DNA of 22,616 nt from contig CALIAZ010000026.1 in NCBI GenBank assembly GCA_938045565.1, positions 1 to 22,616 of the forward strand, given 5' to 3'. Source of the stretch: an uncultured Atopobium sp. Its GTDB lineage: Bacteria > Actinomycetota > Coriobacteriia > Coriobacteriales > Atopobiaceae. Below the pieces are notes generated by a model. That model searched no databases. It had not been told where the DNA came from and saw only the letters and a list, made by a program, of their open reading frames with translations. The position numbers and the translations under genes are program-made. This document shows, one piece after another, positions 6,588-14,238 of this stretch (position 1 is its first letter; the number at the start of each line of letters is the position of its first letter).

Positions 6588-8050
6588 GTAATGGCTCCCA
6601 GATCCTCGGTTACGTGACCAACGCGCTGGTCAAGAGGGGCAATCTCCACGCCGCCGTGCGAGAAGAAGCGCACAGGATCGTGCATCAGGTCCTCCATAGG
6701 AACAAGCACGTAATCGCGCTCGCCCATGCGTGGATGAGGCAAAGTGAGGTATTTACCTGCGTGTTGTTCGCCCTCAATCCACAGAAGATCGCAGTCGATA
6801 GTACGAGGACCATGGCCCTCCTCTCCCTTTTTGCGTGTGCGGTTTAGAGCGTTCTCCACCTCAAGCAGCTTGTCCATCAGCACCAGCGGATGGAGCTCTG
6901 TTCTAATCTCAGCAACGGCGTTTACCACGGGTGTCGCAATGCCGTATGCAGGCTCGGTCTCGTAAGCGTGGCTGACCGAGACAACGCAGGTCAGCGGAAT
7001 CTCATCAATAAGCTGCGTTGCGCGAGCCAAGTAACCCACGCGGTCTCCCACATTGGAGCCAAGCGCCACAAATCCCTGGCGAGGGTCGCGCTCGGTCATG
7101 GCCCAGTAGGCATTGATGGCCTGAGCGGTTCCTGCAACATCGTGAACGCGCAGGATACGCGCACCGTTGGTAATTGCGGCGATGCAAATTGCGTGCGTAG
7201 CTGCATCGCGCTGCGTGGCCTCAGTTACACCAGAAACAGCGCCAACAAAGCGCTTTCTGGATACGGCGCAGAGCAGCGGATATCCCATAGAAACCATCGA
7301 ACGAGTAGCGCGCTGAATCACAACATCCTCGTCAGCAAACTTGTCAAAGCCTGGACCTGGGTCAATGCAAATGCGGTCCTTGGAAACGCCAGCGCGCATC
7401 AAACCGCGAGCTTGGTCGCCCAAGAATCCCATAATCTGGCGCATGATAGGCGCCTCTTCAGGCAGGGTAAAACGACGCTGCGAGCTCAGCGTACGCGTCT
7501 CAACTCCTGTAGCTGCGGCTCGAGTAGCTGCACTACCAGTAAGGCGAGAAGGACGCATGTCGTCCAGCTGCACCTGCTTGCGCTCAACACGGGCACCAAG
7601 ACCGTCCTTGTTCCAGTGCATAACAATGCAGCCACAGTCAGATTCTGCAGCTACGGCAACCATTTCTGGATCGGTGAAGCCAGTGACGTCGTTGATGATG
7701 GATGCTCCAAGGCGGACGCACATCTTAGCTACCTCAGCGTGGCGCGTGTCAATGGAGACAATTGCGCCAGCAGCTACCAGCGCGCGTACCACGGGTACTA
7801 CACGCTCGGCCTCTTCTGTAGGCAGAACAGGCGTGTGACCTGGACGAGTAGACTCTCCCCCAACGTCAATGATGTCAGCACCTTCATCCAGCATCTGCAA
7901 TCCACGAGCAATTGCAGCATCCGGATCAAAGTTCTTTCCGCCATCAGAGAACGAATCTGGAGTGACGTTGAGAACGCCCATGATTCTAGGGCGTGCCAAC
8001 GAGATAGTGTGAGTTCCACATTGCCAGGTGTTGTAGCTTTGACGAAGCAT
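6578..8050 (-). CDS. folP: bifunctional dihydropteroate synthase / HPPK (FolP-FolK fusion)
   Basis: Fuses two consecutive folate enzymes. Residues about 20-315 are dihydropteroate synthase: IMGVLNVTPDSFSDGG, DVGGESTRPG, SIDTRHAEVA, IINDVTG, the PGPGFDKF region and SRKRFVG. Residues about 336-470 are 6-hydroxymethyl-7,8-dihydropterin pyrophosphokinase: ALGSNVGDR, YETEPAYG, VVNAV, GPRTIDCDLL with the magnesium-binding Asp429/Asp431, and LPHPR. The FolK part is C-terminal. I chose ATG at 8050 (AGGAGG 4 nt upstream); an earlier in-frame ATG (8188) adds a non-family leader. An extra low-conservation segment (about 155-200, Arg/Ala/Thr-rich) interrupts FolP and contains a GGCGAGAA motif. folE and folB are not in this window. 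Confidence 0.95.
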   Translation of the reverse strand: MLRQSYNTWQCGTHTISLARPRIMGVLNVTPDSFSDGGKNFDPDAAIARGLQMLDEGADIIDVGGESTRPGHTPVLPTEEAERVVPVVRALVAAGAIVSIDTRHAEVAKMCVRLGASIINDVTGFTDPEMVAVAAESDCGCIVMHWNKDGLGARVERKQVQLDDMRPSRLTGSAATRAAATGVETRTLSSQRRFTLPEEAPIMRQIMGFLGDQARGLMRAGVSKDRICIDPGPGFDKFADEDVVIQRATRSMVSMGYPLLCAVSRKRFVGAVSGVTEATQRDAATHAICIAAITNGARILRVHDVAGTAQAINAYWAMTERDPRQGFVALGSNVGDRVGYLARATQLIDEIPLTCVVSVSHAYETEPAYGIATPVVNAVAEIRTELHPLVLMDKLLEVENALNRTRKKGEEGHGPRTIDCDLLWIEGEQHAGKYLTLPHPRMGERDYVLVPMEDLMHDPVRFFSHGGVEIAPLDQRVGHVTEDLGAITWE

Positions 8051-8253
8051 GAATCCTCCTTGCCAGCTATGAATGTTTCTATTGTAGCGGTATTGACGAC
8101 TGCTGGTCGTATACCATTGACTTACTGAAAGTTTATTGCCGCAAACGCACCGCTTGGCGCCGTAACTGGAGCGTGGAATGCGCGTCACTCGCGGCTGTTG
8201 TGATACATAACGCTACAACCTAAACCACCAGGTCGCAGCATGAAAGAGGAGAT

Positions 8254-9033
8254 ATGAGCAATACTCAAGAGTACAAACTGATTTCCTGGAACGTCAACGG
8301 CCTGCGCGCTGTGCTCAAGAAAGAGCCTTCGTTCACGGAAATTTTTGAAACCATAAACGCTGATGTATTTGCCCTTCAAGAAACTAAGCTGCAGGAAGGA
8401 CAGGTTGAGCTGGACCTCCCTGGCTACGTTCAAACCTGGAACTACGCAGATAGAAAGGGTTATTCGGGCACAGCGGTTTTCTCGCGAGAAACCCCTCTGC
8501 AGGTAATTCGCCAGATTGGATGCCCTGTTGCTGACGACGAGGGTCGTGTTTGTGCGCTGGAGCTTGAGAAGTTCTGGTTTGTGTGCGTGTACACGCCAAA
8601 CTCAAAAGACCAGCTTGCACGCTTGGACGAGCGTCTTGAGTGGGATCAGCACTATCGTGAGTTTTTGGCTGAGCTGTCTGAGAAAAAACCAGTGATTACC
8701 TGCGGCGATTTTAACGTTGCCCACAACGAGATTGACCTCAAGAACCCTTCGTCTAACAGGCAAAACGCAGGCTTCTCGGACGAGGAGCGCGAGAGCTTTA
8801 CCAAGCTTTTGGATGCAGGCTTTACCGACACGTTTAGGTATCGACACCCCGACATGACCGGCGCATACAGCTGGTGGAGCTACCGCTTCAACGCGCGTAA
8901 GAACAACGCAGGTTGGCGCATCGACTACTTCCTGGTCTCCAATCGTATTGCTGAGCAGGTCAAGAGCGCATCCATCTTGAGCGAGGTCTACGGCAGCGAC
9001 CACTGCCCCGTCGAGCTGAGTATTGAGCTGTAG
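8254..9033 (+). CDS. exoA: exodeoxyribonuclease III (AP endonuclease, ExoA/Xth)
   Basis: Mg-dependent AP endonuclease / 3'-5' exonuclease of base excision repair. The 259-residue length and all active-site motifs fit: SWNVNGLRA with Asn13, LQETKL with Glu43, VYTPNS with Tyr113, GDFNVAH with Asp151/Asn153, NAGWRIDYFLVS with Asp224, and GSDHCP with the catalytic Asp249-His250 pair. The ATG follows an AAAGAGGAG stretch. It is divergent from folPK. A 22-nt hairpin made of two inverted motif copies lies 12 nt after the stop. Confidence 0.95.
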   Translation: MSNTQEYKLISWNVNGLRAVLKKEPSFTEIFETINADVFALQETKLQEGQVELDLPGYVQTWNYADRKGYSGTAVFSRETPLQVIRQIGCPVADDEGRVCALELEKFWFVCVYTPNSKDQLARLDERLEWDQHYREFLAELSEKKPVITCGDFNVAHNEIDLKNPSSNRQNAGFSDEERESFTKLLDAGFTDTFRYRHPDMTGAYSWWSYRFNARKNNAGWRIDYFLVSNRIAEQVKSASILSEVYGSDHCPVELSIEL

Positions 9034-9045
9034 TTCGTGCAGGTA

Positions 9046-9067
9046 GCGAGAAGACCGGTTTTCTCGC
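9046..9067 (+). terminator. hairpin of inverted GCGAGAA motif copies after exoA
   Basis: GCGAGAA (9046-9052) and TTCTCGC (9061-9067) form a perfect 7-bp stem around gaccggtt, starting 12 nt after the exoA stop. There is no T-tract, so termination is uncertain. The arms are the dispersed GGCGAGAA motif in inverted orientation. Confidence 0.4.
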
Positions 9068-9134
9068 CAGGGTTGCCTCAAGATGGCGGCCGTAATTAAC
9101 TAGAGTTGTCGTTTGAGATTCAAAGGAGCACGTC

Positions 9135-9947
9135 ATGCGCATTACTTGCGACGTTCATACTCATAGTCTGTACTCAAGGCACGCCTATTCAACCATTGAA
9201 GAAAACGTTCGCGCAGCTTCTGAGCGTGGCTATGAACTGCTTGGAATCACCGATCACTTCTCGTCCATGCTGTATGACCAGCAGACTATTAAGAACTTCC
9301 AGTTCTTTATGAATACCGCTATTTGGCCAGAAACCTGGTACGGCGTCAGGCTGCTGCACGGCGCTGAAGTGGACATTGTTGATCTTGAGGGTAATCTGTT
9401 TGCCTACGATATTACGTTTGACCAGGGTATTAATGGCGATAAACTCCGCCAGCCTCATATTCTTGGCGAGCACATCCTTGGTACCTGCGATTATGCGGTT
9501 GCTAGCATCCACAGCAAACAGTGGGCGGCTGGTGCCTCACAGAAGCAAATTACCCAGATGTATGTAAATGCGCTGGATAATCCACATGTTTTGATTCTTG
9601 GTCACCTTGGCCGCAGTGGTTTAGATTTTGATATTCCAGCACTTGTCAGAGAGTGCCGCGATCGCGGCAAGCTTATTGAGATGAATGAGGCTACGCACGA
9701 TGAGGGCCAGCGTGAAGTTGCTATTGAGCGTTGTCGCGTGATTGCAGAAACCTGCGCTGAGCTGGGGTGTAAGATTTCCTTTGGCTCAGATGCTCACATT
9801 GCAACCCGCATTGCTGACGCGCATTCTGTTATCAAGCAGCTGGAAGAAATTGACTTCCCTGAGGAGCTCATGGCTTGTCGCGATGCTCAGACGTTTTTGG
9901 ATACCATTGCTGACGCCAAAATTCCAGCCTCTAAGCAGGGATATTAA
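9135..9947 (+). CDS. PHP-domain phosphoesterase (YcdX/HisK-like)
   Basis: Metal-dependent phosphoesterase of the PHP superfamily, closest in layout to YcdX-type phosphatases and stand-alone histidinol-phosphatases. The 270 residues show the full set of metal ligands: DVHTH (His8, His10), GITDH (Asp40, His41), HGAEVD (Glu78), ASIHSK (His126), LGHLGR (His157) and FGSDAH (Asp219, His221). AGGAG lies 6 nt before the ATG. No histidine-biosynthesis genes are nearby, so the substrate cannot be inferred. It runs in the same direction as exoA, about 100 bp downstream. Confidence 0.88.
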   Translation: MRITCDVHTHSLYSRHAYSTIEENVRAASERGYELLGITDHFSSMLYDQQTIKNFQFFMNTAIWPETWYGVRLLHGAEVDIVDLEGNLFAYDITFDQGINGDKLRQPHILGEHILGTCDYAVASIHSKQWAAGASQKQITQMYVNALDNPHVLILGHLGRSGLDFDIPALVRECRDRGKLIEMNEATHDEGQREVAIERCRVIAETCAELGCKISFGSDAHIATRIADAHSVIKQLEEIDFPEELMACRDAQTFLDTIADAKIPASKQGY

Positions 9948-9986
9948 GCCAGAACAGTTGCATCTTCAACGACATTGCATAAAGAA

Positions 9987-10010
9987 AAAGCCGCGTTTTC
10001 ACGCGGCTTT
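9987..10010. terminator. bidirectional terminator between PHP gene and aminotransferase
   Basis: A 9-bp perfect stem, AAAGCCGCG/CGCGGCTTT, encloses TTTTCA 39 nt after the PHP gene stop. On the plus strand it ends in only TTT. On the minus strand the tail is TTTTTCTTT, a better terminator for readthrough from the aminotransferase side. Confidence 0.75.
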
Positions 10011-10055
10011 GAACTGCCTCTCATTTCTTGGACACGAGAAATAGGAGTCAGTTCA
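10010..10055. repeat. 46-bp palindromic repeat, copy 1
   Basis: Begins TGAACTGCCTCTCATTTCTT and ends with an imperfect inverted copy (AGAAATAGGAGTCAGTTCA). It matches the copy at 10426-10471 at all but five positions of the 44-nt core; three of these spoil its stem pairing. Its centre carries ACGAGAA, a variant of the dispersed motif. The TG...CA ends and the sequence resemble a terminal inverted repeat of the IS3/IS150 type (from memory). Confidence 0.75.
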
Positions 10056-10056
10056 A

Positions 10057-10187
10057 AACACACCTAAGTCGGATATTCTGCCAAAAAGACGTATACATGA
10101 CGCAGAAATTGCCACAAACATGCAGATTATCGTCATTAGGTGTGTAAAATGCCCGCATCTGAGCAGAATATCCGACTTAGGTGTGTT
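10057..10187. mobile_element. 131-bp MITE-like element with 25-bp perfect inverted repeats
   Basis: The left end (10057-10081, starting AACACACCTAAGTCGGATAT) is the exact reverse complement of the right end (10163-10187). They flank 81 bp that contain a further inverted pair, ATGACG/CGTCAT, and an internal direct copy of TTAGGTGTGT (10136-10145). There is no coding capacity. I see no target-site duplication, so it may be a non-autonomous transposon, a structured RNA, or a remnant. The element type is inference. Confidence 0.55.
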
Positions 10188-10425
10188 CCGTAGATACAGA
10201 ATTTATTGATAGTTAAATTCCTTATATTTGTCTATTCATGTTTAAGCATATTAGGTGAAGTTTATGCATAGATATGCATATCAGGTAGTGTGAGCGCCTA
10301 GCTGCCTGGCTATCTTGATTAAGAACATGTCGATTCTTCGGCAGAACCTCACAAAGCTGCGCTATTTTGTGCGCCAGACCTAAAAGCCGCCGCTAACACG
10401 CTGCAGAATCATAATCACCCGCATA

Positions 10426-10471
10426 TGAACTGCCTCCCATTTCTTGGACATAAGAAATGGGAGGCAGTTCA
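10426..10471. repeat. 46-bp perfect palindromic repeat, copy 2
   Basis: Arms TGAACTGCCTCCCATTTCTT and AAGAAATGGGAGGCAGTTCA pair perfectly around six bases (GGACAT). No T-tract follows, so it is not a standard terminator. It is a second copy of the palindrome at 10010-10055 and lies in the same orientation by its central bases. Confidence 0.8.
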
Positions 10472-10489
10472 CTTTGTCATTTGCGGTCG

Positions 10490-10521
10490 GTTGATCTTCT
10501 CACCTGTTGATCTTCTCGCCT
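10490..10521 (+). repeat. 2 x 16-bp tandem repeat carrying the motif
   Basis: GTTGATCTTCTCACCT (10490-10505) is followed at once by GTTGATCTTCTCGCCT (10506-10521); they differ at one base. The second unit contains a perfect TTCTCGCC. It lies 10 bp beyond the 3' end of the aminotransferase gene. Confidence 0.75.
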
Positions 10522-10531
10522 GTTGGAGCGC

Positions 10532-11716
10532 TTATTTCATTGCAGCAAGAGTCTTTTCCCAGGCAGCGAGCGAGTCTACGCAGGTCTGGTACGCAACGCA
10601 GTAGCTCACGCGCAGCCAGCCCGGACAACCAAACGAATCGGATGGAACAGGAAGCAACTCAAACTGCTTTGCCACATCACAGAACGCCTGAGCGTCTCCA
10701 CCAGGAGCACGAACCCACAGGTAGAATGCACCATCAGGCTGGATGTACTCGTAACCAAGCTTGGTTAGACCCTCGGTCAGAACTTCTCGATTCTTTCCAT
10801 AAGCCTCAACATCTGCCGGCTCATCAACGCAGTCGATAATAACGCGCTGGAAAAGGGCTGGTGCGCATACAAAGCCCAGCAAACGAGCAGCACCCGCACA
10901 AGCTGCGTAAATCTCCTTCTGCTCCGGATTAGACGCAGGTACCAGCACCCAACCAATACGCTCGCCAGGAAGCGAGAGGGACTTGGAGTAGGAATAGCAC
11001 ACAATGGTGCGCTCGTAGACATCGGGGACCCAAGGAACCTCAATATCGCCAAAAACAATCTCACGATAAGGCTCATCGGAAATAACGTAGATGTCTGTAC
11101 CCAGCTCAGCGGAGCGTTTACGGAGCATATTGGCAAACGCGTCCAGGTTTTCTCTGGTGTACACAGCGCCAACAGGGTTGTTTGGCGAGTTGACAATCAC
11201 CGCGCGAGTCTTAGGCGTAATAGCTGCACAAACGGCGTCCACGTCAATCTGGAAGGTTTTCTCGTCAGCCAGAACCTCAACACACGTGGCCTCGGCATGG
11301 TCAATCCACACGCAGTACTCAGGGAAGTATGGAGCAATAACAATAACCTCTTCACCTGGGGAAACAATGGAATTGAGTGCCATAGAAACGGAGGCTGCAG
11401 CTCCACAGGTCAAGATGAGGTCATCGGCCTGAGCTGCGTGGTCTCCAAAGCGGCGTCGCAGCGACGCAGCAATTGCCTCCCTAGCCTGAGGAATACCGAT
11501 TGCAGGCGTGTAGCTGTGGACCTGCTGAGGGGAAAGTTGCATGGCAGCCTCAATAGAGGTGCGAACAACCTCAGGAGCAGGTACGGAAGGGTTACCAATC
11601 GAGAAATCAAACACGTTCTGAGCGCCAATCTCAGCGCGACGCTGTGTTGCGTAGCCTGCAATCTCGCGGATTGAAGACTTTTCCACTCCGTACGCAAGAC
11701 TTTTCTGATTGACCAT
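10532..11716 (-). CDS. class I/II PLP-dependent aminotransferase (aspartate aminotransferase-like)
   Basis: Fold-type I aminotransferase of 394 residues. Visible are FSIGNPSVPAPE near the N-terminus, YFPEY aromatic contacts, NSPNNPVG with the PLP-contacting Asn (179/180), DEPY (Asp214, Tyr217), and the Schiff-base lysine in SYSKSLSLPGERIGW (Lys245). WLRVSY near the C-terminus has the carboxylate-binding Arg (369). It resembles aspartate/aromatic aminotransferases, but substrate cannot be fixed from sequence alone. The start ATG has only a weak GAGA-rich ribosome-binding region. It lies 243 bp downstream of hpt on the same strand and converges on the PHP gene. Confidence 0.9.
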   Translation of the reverse strand: MVNQKSLAYGVEKSSIREIAGYATQRRAEIGAQNVFDFSIGNPSVPAPEVVRTSIEAAMQLSPQQVHSYTPAIGIPQAREAIAASLRRRFGDHAAQADDLILTCGAAASVSMALNSIVSPGEEVIVIAPYFPEYCVWIDHAEATCVEVLADEKTFQIDVDAVCAAITPKTRAVIVNSPNNPVGAVYTRENLDAFANMLRKRSAELGTDIYVISDEPYREIVFGDIEVPWVPDVYERTIVCYSYSKSLSLPGERIGWVLVPASNPEQKEIYAACAGAARLLGFVCAPALFQRVIIDCVDEPADVEAYGKNREVLTEGLTKLGYEYIQPDGAFYLWVRAPGGDAQAFCDVAKQFELLPVPSDSFGCPGWLRVSYCVAYQTCVDSLAAWEKTLAAMK

Positions 11717-11832
11717 GGTTTCTCGATTCTCTCGAAGCCTACAGTAACTACCTGGTAAAACGTTGGCGTTGAGGTCATAGATGCTGCCGTGACGCGTCTA
11801 GCCGCGCGCAATCTTTGATAGATAGCATATTG

Positions 11833-11856
11833 GACGAGAAAATCGATCTTCTCACC
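11833..11856. repeat. inverted pair of motif variants upstream of the aminotransferase
   Basis: GACGAGAA (11833-11840) and TTCTCACC (11849-11856) flank AATCGATC, giving a near-palindromic hairpin in the hpt-aminotransferase gap. Both arms are one-base variants of the dispersed GGCGAGAA motif. It could be a weak terminator for hpt or a leader structure of the aminotransferase; no T-tract is present. Confidence 0.4.
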
Positions 11857-11959
11857 CAAGCTTTAAAAGTTTTAACAAATTTGTATCTATTGCACGGATA
11901 TTGCCGTGAGTCGCACAATTCGAACGCAGATTCCGCAGACTTGACCGCAGGACCTCAGC

Positions 11960-12508
11960 CTATTCGTAAACGGAAGGCTTCAAAACGCCAACAAATGGCA
12001 GGTTGCGATAGCGCTCAGCATAGTCCAAGCCGTAACCAACAACAAACTTGTCAGGTACGTGAGTGCCCACATAACGAGGGTCAATAGCAGGGCGCTTGCC
12101 CTCAATATCCTTGACCAGGAAGGCAGCAATCTCAATGGATGCGGGGTTACGAGACTTGAGCATACGCACCAGGTAAGAAAGGGTCAGGCCGGAGTCCAGG
12201 ACGTCCTCAACAATAATGACGTGACGACCCTCAATCTTGGTGTCAAGATCCTTTACGATGCGTACAACGCCGGAGCTCTTAACACCGTCACCGTAGCTGG
12301 AAACAGCCATAAAATCGATGGAGAGTGGGCACTCAATAGCGCGCATGATGTCGGCCATGAATACAACAGCTCCGCGAAGAACAGCAATGACCAGGGGGTT
12401 CTTGTCCGCGTAGTCACGCGTGATTTCTGCACCCACCTTCTTGACGATGTCCTTGATGTCCTGCTCGTCAAGTAGAACCTCTTCAATATCAGGGTGAAGC
12501 TCCGCCAT
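11960..12508 (-). CDS. hpt: hypoxanthine phosphoribosyltransferase
   Basis: Purine-salvage enzyme that transfers hypoxanthine or guanine onto PRPP. The 182-residue length is normal. It has the PPi-loop region IAVLRGAVVFMADI (41-54), SSYGDG (70-75), the PRPP-binding motif VIIVEDVLDSGLTL (97-110), VKDIEGKRP, and DKFVVGYGLDYAERYRNLP (153-171) with base-stacking residues. Its ATG overlaps the tilS stop as TAATG. tilS-hpt is a widely conserved pair, usually followed by ftsH, which is not the next gene here. Confidence 0.96.
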   Translation of the reverse strand: MAELHPDIEEVLLDEQDIKDIVKKVGAEITRDYADKNPLVIAVLRGAVVFMADIMRAIECPLSIDFMAVSSYGDGVKSSGVVRIVKDLDTKIEGRHVIIVEDVLDSGLTLSYLVRMLKSRNPASIEIAAFLVKDIEGKRPAIDPRYVGTHVPDKFVVGYGLDYAERYRNLPFVGVLKPSVYE

Positions 12509-14169
12509 TACTGACTCCTCTCAAATGGCTTGTGTCCAGAATAGATGTTCAATTCTAGCAGCTGTTTTGTATCTTGCGTACATTTTACTCGTTCATCGGG
12601 ACGAATTCCCGCAACCCACACTACATGTCCACGAATATTTGTGCGCACAATAGGCATCATACTCCTGGATTCAACGGGCACGCCTGCCTCGCCCAGCAGG
12701 TCAGAGATCTTTTTTGACTGTCCGTGCATGCCCAGAGGCTGCATGGTGTCCCCCGCCTCAGGTCCCGAGACCCACAGACTGCCGCCGTGAACTGGATCTA
12801 CCCCACAGGCCTGCGCGTCGAGAAGAACCGACTCGCCCAACCACTCCTGGCTATGCGCGGTTGCATAGGACACGACGTCAAAGCCGTGGTCCACAGGAAG
12901 AATGCGCGCCGAAAGCACTCGGCCGTCTGCCAGCTCCAACGTTCCCGGCACCGCAAGGTGCTCGCCAAACGTTGCCGTAGCAGGCGTTGTACCTGCGGGT
13001 TCGTTGCCGCCTGCGCCCGCAGCGCTCGCAGCGCCCGCGCTCCTCGCGGTACCTACCGTACCCGCAGCGCCACTCGCGCTTCTCGCGGCGCCCGTAAACG
13101 AGAACGTCACGGTGCCCAGACGAACGCGCGCCTCAAGGTTCTGCGGCAGGTTAGCCACGCCAACCCCCGCAGCAACCGCTTCGAGCACGGCATCTACGTG
13201 CCTGAACTCAAGCCAAGCCTCGGGAATCAGCTGCCTAGCCACAATCCTCACCACGCGACGAGCAATCACCACGTCGGTAGAACTCAGCTTCAGCGCATCA
13301 AGTACCAACGAAGACTCGCTCTTCCTCAGCATGATCTGCCTCAGTTTGCGAGCAGCCTTTCCCTCAAGATAATCGTCTTCGTCGGTCATCAAGTCCGCAA
13401 TTTTGCACACTGTTTGCACTAACATCGGGTTTCTCGCCTTAAGGAGCGGAAGCACGTTGTGGCGCATATACGCACGTAGATAGTGAGTATCGGTGTTGGT
13501 GGCATCCTCGTGCCAGTCCAGACCACGAGCCTTCAGCCAGTCTTTGAGCTGGTCATGCGTGTAGTTGAGCAGCGGACGATAAATCAGTCCGCGATGCCTG
13601 GGGATCGATGCCAGGCCGCCCATGCCGGACCCACGCATCACGTTCATCATGAACGTCTCCGTGCGATCGTCCGCCGTATGCGCCGTCAAAATCTTTGCCT
13701 TCTGGCGAGAAGCCCCCTGCTCAGTGCAAAGTTTTTGAGCGAGTTCTCGCGCGGCGTCATACCGCACACGACGACCAACATCTTCCACGTTGCCGTCACG
13801 CTCCTGCGCGAGCTTTGCCACGTCCACGCGTAGCGCGGTGCAGGGAACGCCTAGCGAGTCGCAAGTCTCTTGAACAAAGTGCTGGTCAGCGTCCGCATCA
13901 TCTCCGCGAAGAAGGTGGTTTACGTGTAGTACATGCAGGCGCTCTTTTGCGATGCGCGCAAGTCCTGTACCGTCGCCAAGGTCAAGCGGCTCCGTTACTG
14001 CCATGTAAAGCAGCGCCATCGAGTCAGATCCACCCGAGACCATAAGGATGACGGGCGCGGCGACCTGGCCTCGGAGCTGGCCCTCCACTTGACCTCGGCG
14101 CGAGCCTTCTGCCTGGTCTTTTGAGGCGAGAACGTTCTTTTTATTGAAGTATGCGTGTACGGATGGCAC
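12508..14169 (-). CDS. tilS: tRNA(Ile)-lysidine synthetase
   Basis: ATP-dependent enzyme that converts the CAU anticodon wobble C of tRNA-Ile2 to lysidine. The N-type ATP-pyrophosphatase P-loop SGGSDS is at about 45-50, HVNHLLRGDDADAD and TAHTADDRTETFMMNVMRGSGMGGL follow, and a C-terminal substrate-binding domain contains GDTMQPLGMHGQSKKISDLL and VWVAGIRPDERVK. At 553 residues it is longer than usual, partly from an Ala/Gly/Ser/Thr-rich segment (about 355-398). The start is a GTG at 14169; the ribosome-binding region is weak. Three motif copies lie in it, at 13431, 13704 and 14125. It is divergent from the WalJ-type gene. Confidence 0.94.
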   Translation of the reverse strand: MPSVHAYFNKKNVLASKDQAEGSRRGQVEGQLRGQVAAPVILMVSGGSDSMALLYMAVTEPLDLGDGTGLARIAKERLHVLHVNHLLRGDDADADQHFVQETCDSLGVPCTALRVDVAKLAQERDGNVEDVGRRVRYDAARELAQKLCTEQGASRQKAKILTAHTADDRTETFMMNVMRGSGMGGLASIPRHRGLIYRPLLNYTHDQLKDWLKARGLDWHEDATNTDTHYLRAYMRHNVLPLLKARNPMLVQTVCKIADLMTDEDDYLEGKAARKLRQIMLRKSESSLVLDALKLSSTDVVIARRVVRIVARQLIPEAWLEFRHVDAVLEAVAAGVGVANLPQNLEARVRLGTVTFSFTGAARSASGAAGTVGTARSAGAASAAGAGGNEPAGTTPATATFGEHLAVPGTLELADGRVLSARILPVDHGFDVVSYATAHSQEWLGESVLLDAQACGVDPVHGGSLWVSGPEAGDTMQPLGMHGQSKKISDLLGEAGVPVESRSMMPIVRTNIRGHVVWVAGIRPDERVKCTQDTKQLLELNIYSGHKPFERSQ

Positions 14170-14238
14170 TTAGCACCAATTTCTGTCCGGTGTGTTTGTT
14201 ACAGTTATACCCGAAAGTTACTCAGTAGAAAGAAATTC

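Larger units (their letters stand above)
9948..10531. other. 584-bp repeat-rich gap between convergent genes
   Basis: No convincing gene is present on either strand. The gap holds a terminator (9987-10010), two near-identical 46-bp palindromes (10010-10055 and 10426-10471), an element with 25-bp perfect inverted ends (10057-10187) and a 2 x 16-bp tandem repeat (10490-10521). Between 10188 and 10425 I see only short open stretches without ribosome-binding sites, and a pair of TATGCATA octamers near 10264-10282. It looks like an accumulation site for small mobile or palindromic elements. Confidence 0.7.

Noticed and set aside
6890..8128. 412-codon open frame on the plus strand opposite folPK
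   Set aside because: Antisense to conserved FolP and FolK motifs, with no ribosome-binding site or family resemblance.
10200..10420. Small gene or transposase remnant in the repeat-rich gap
   Set aside because: A minus-strand stretch of about 50 codons is open but lacks a start with a ribosome-binding site and has no recognisable protein similarity.
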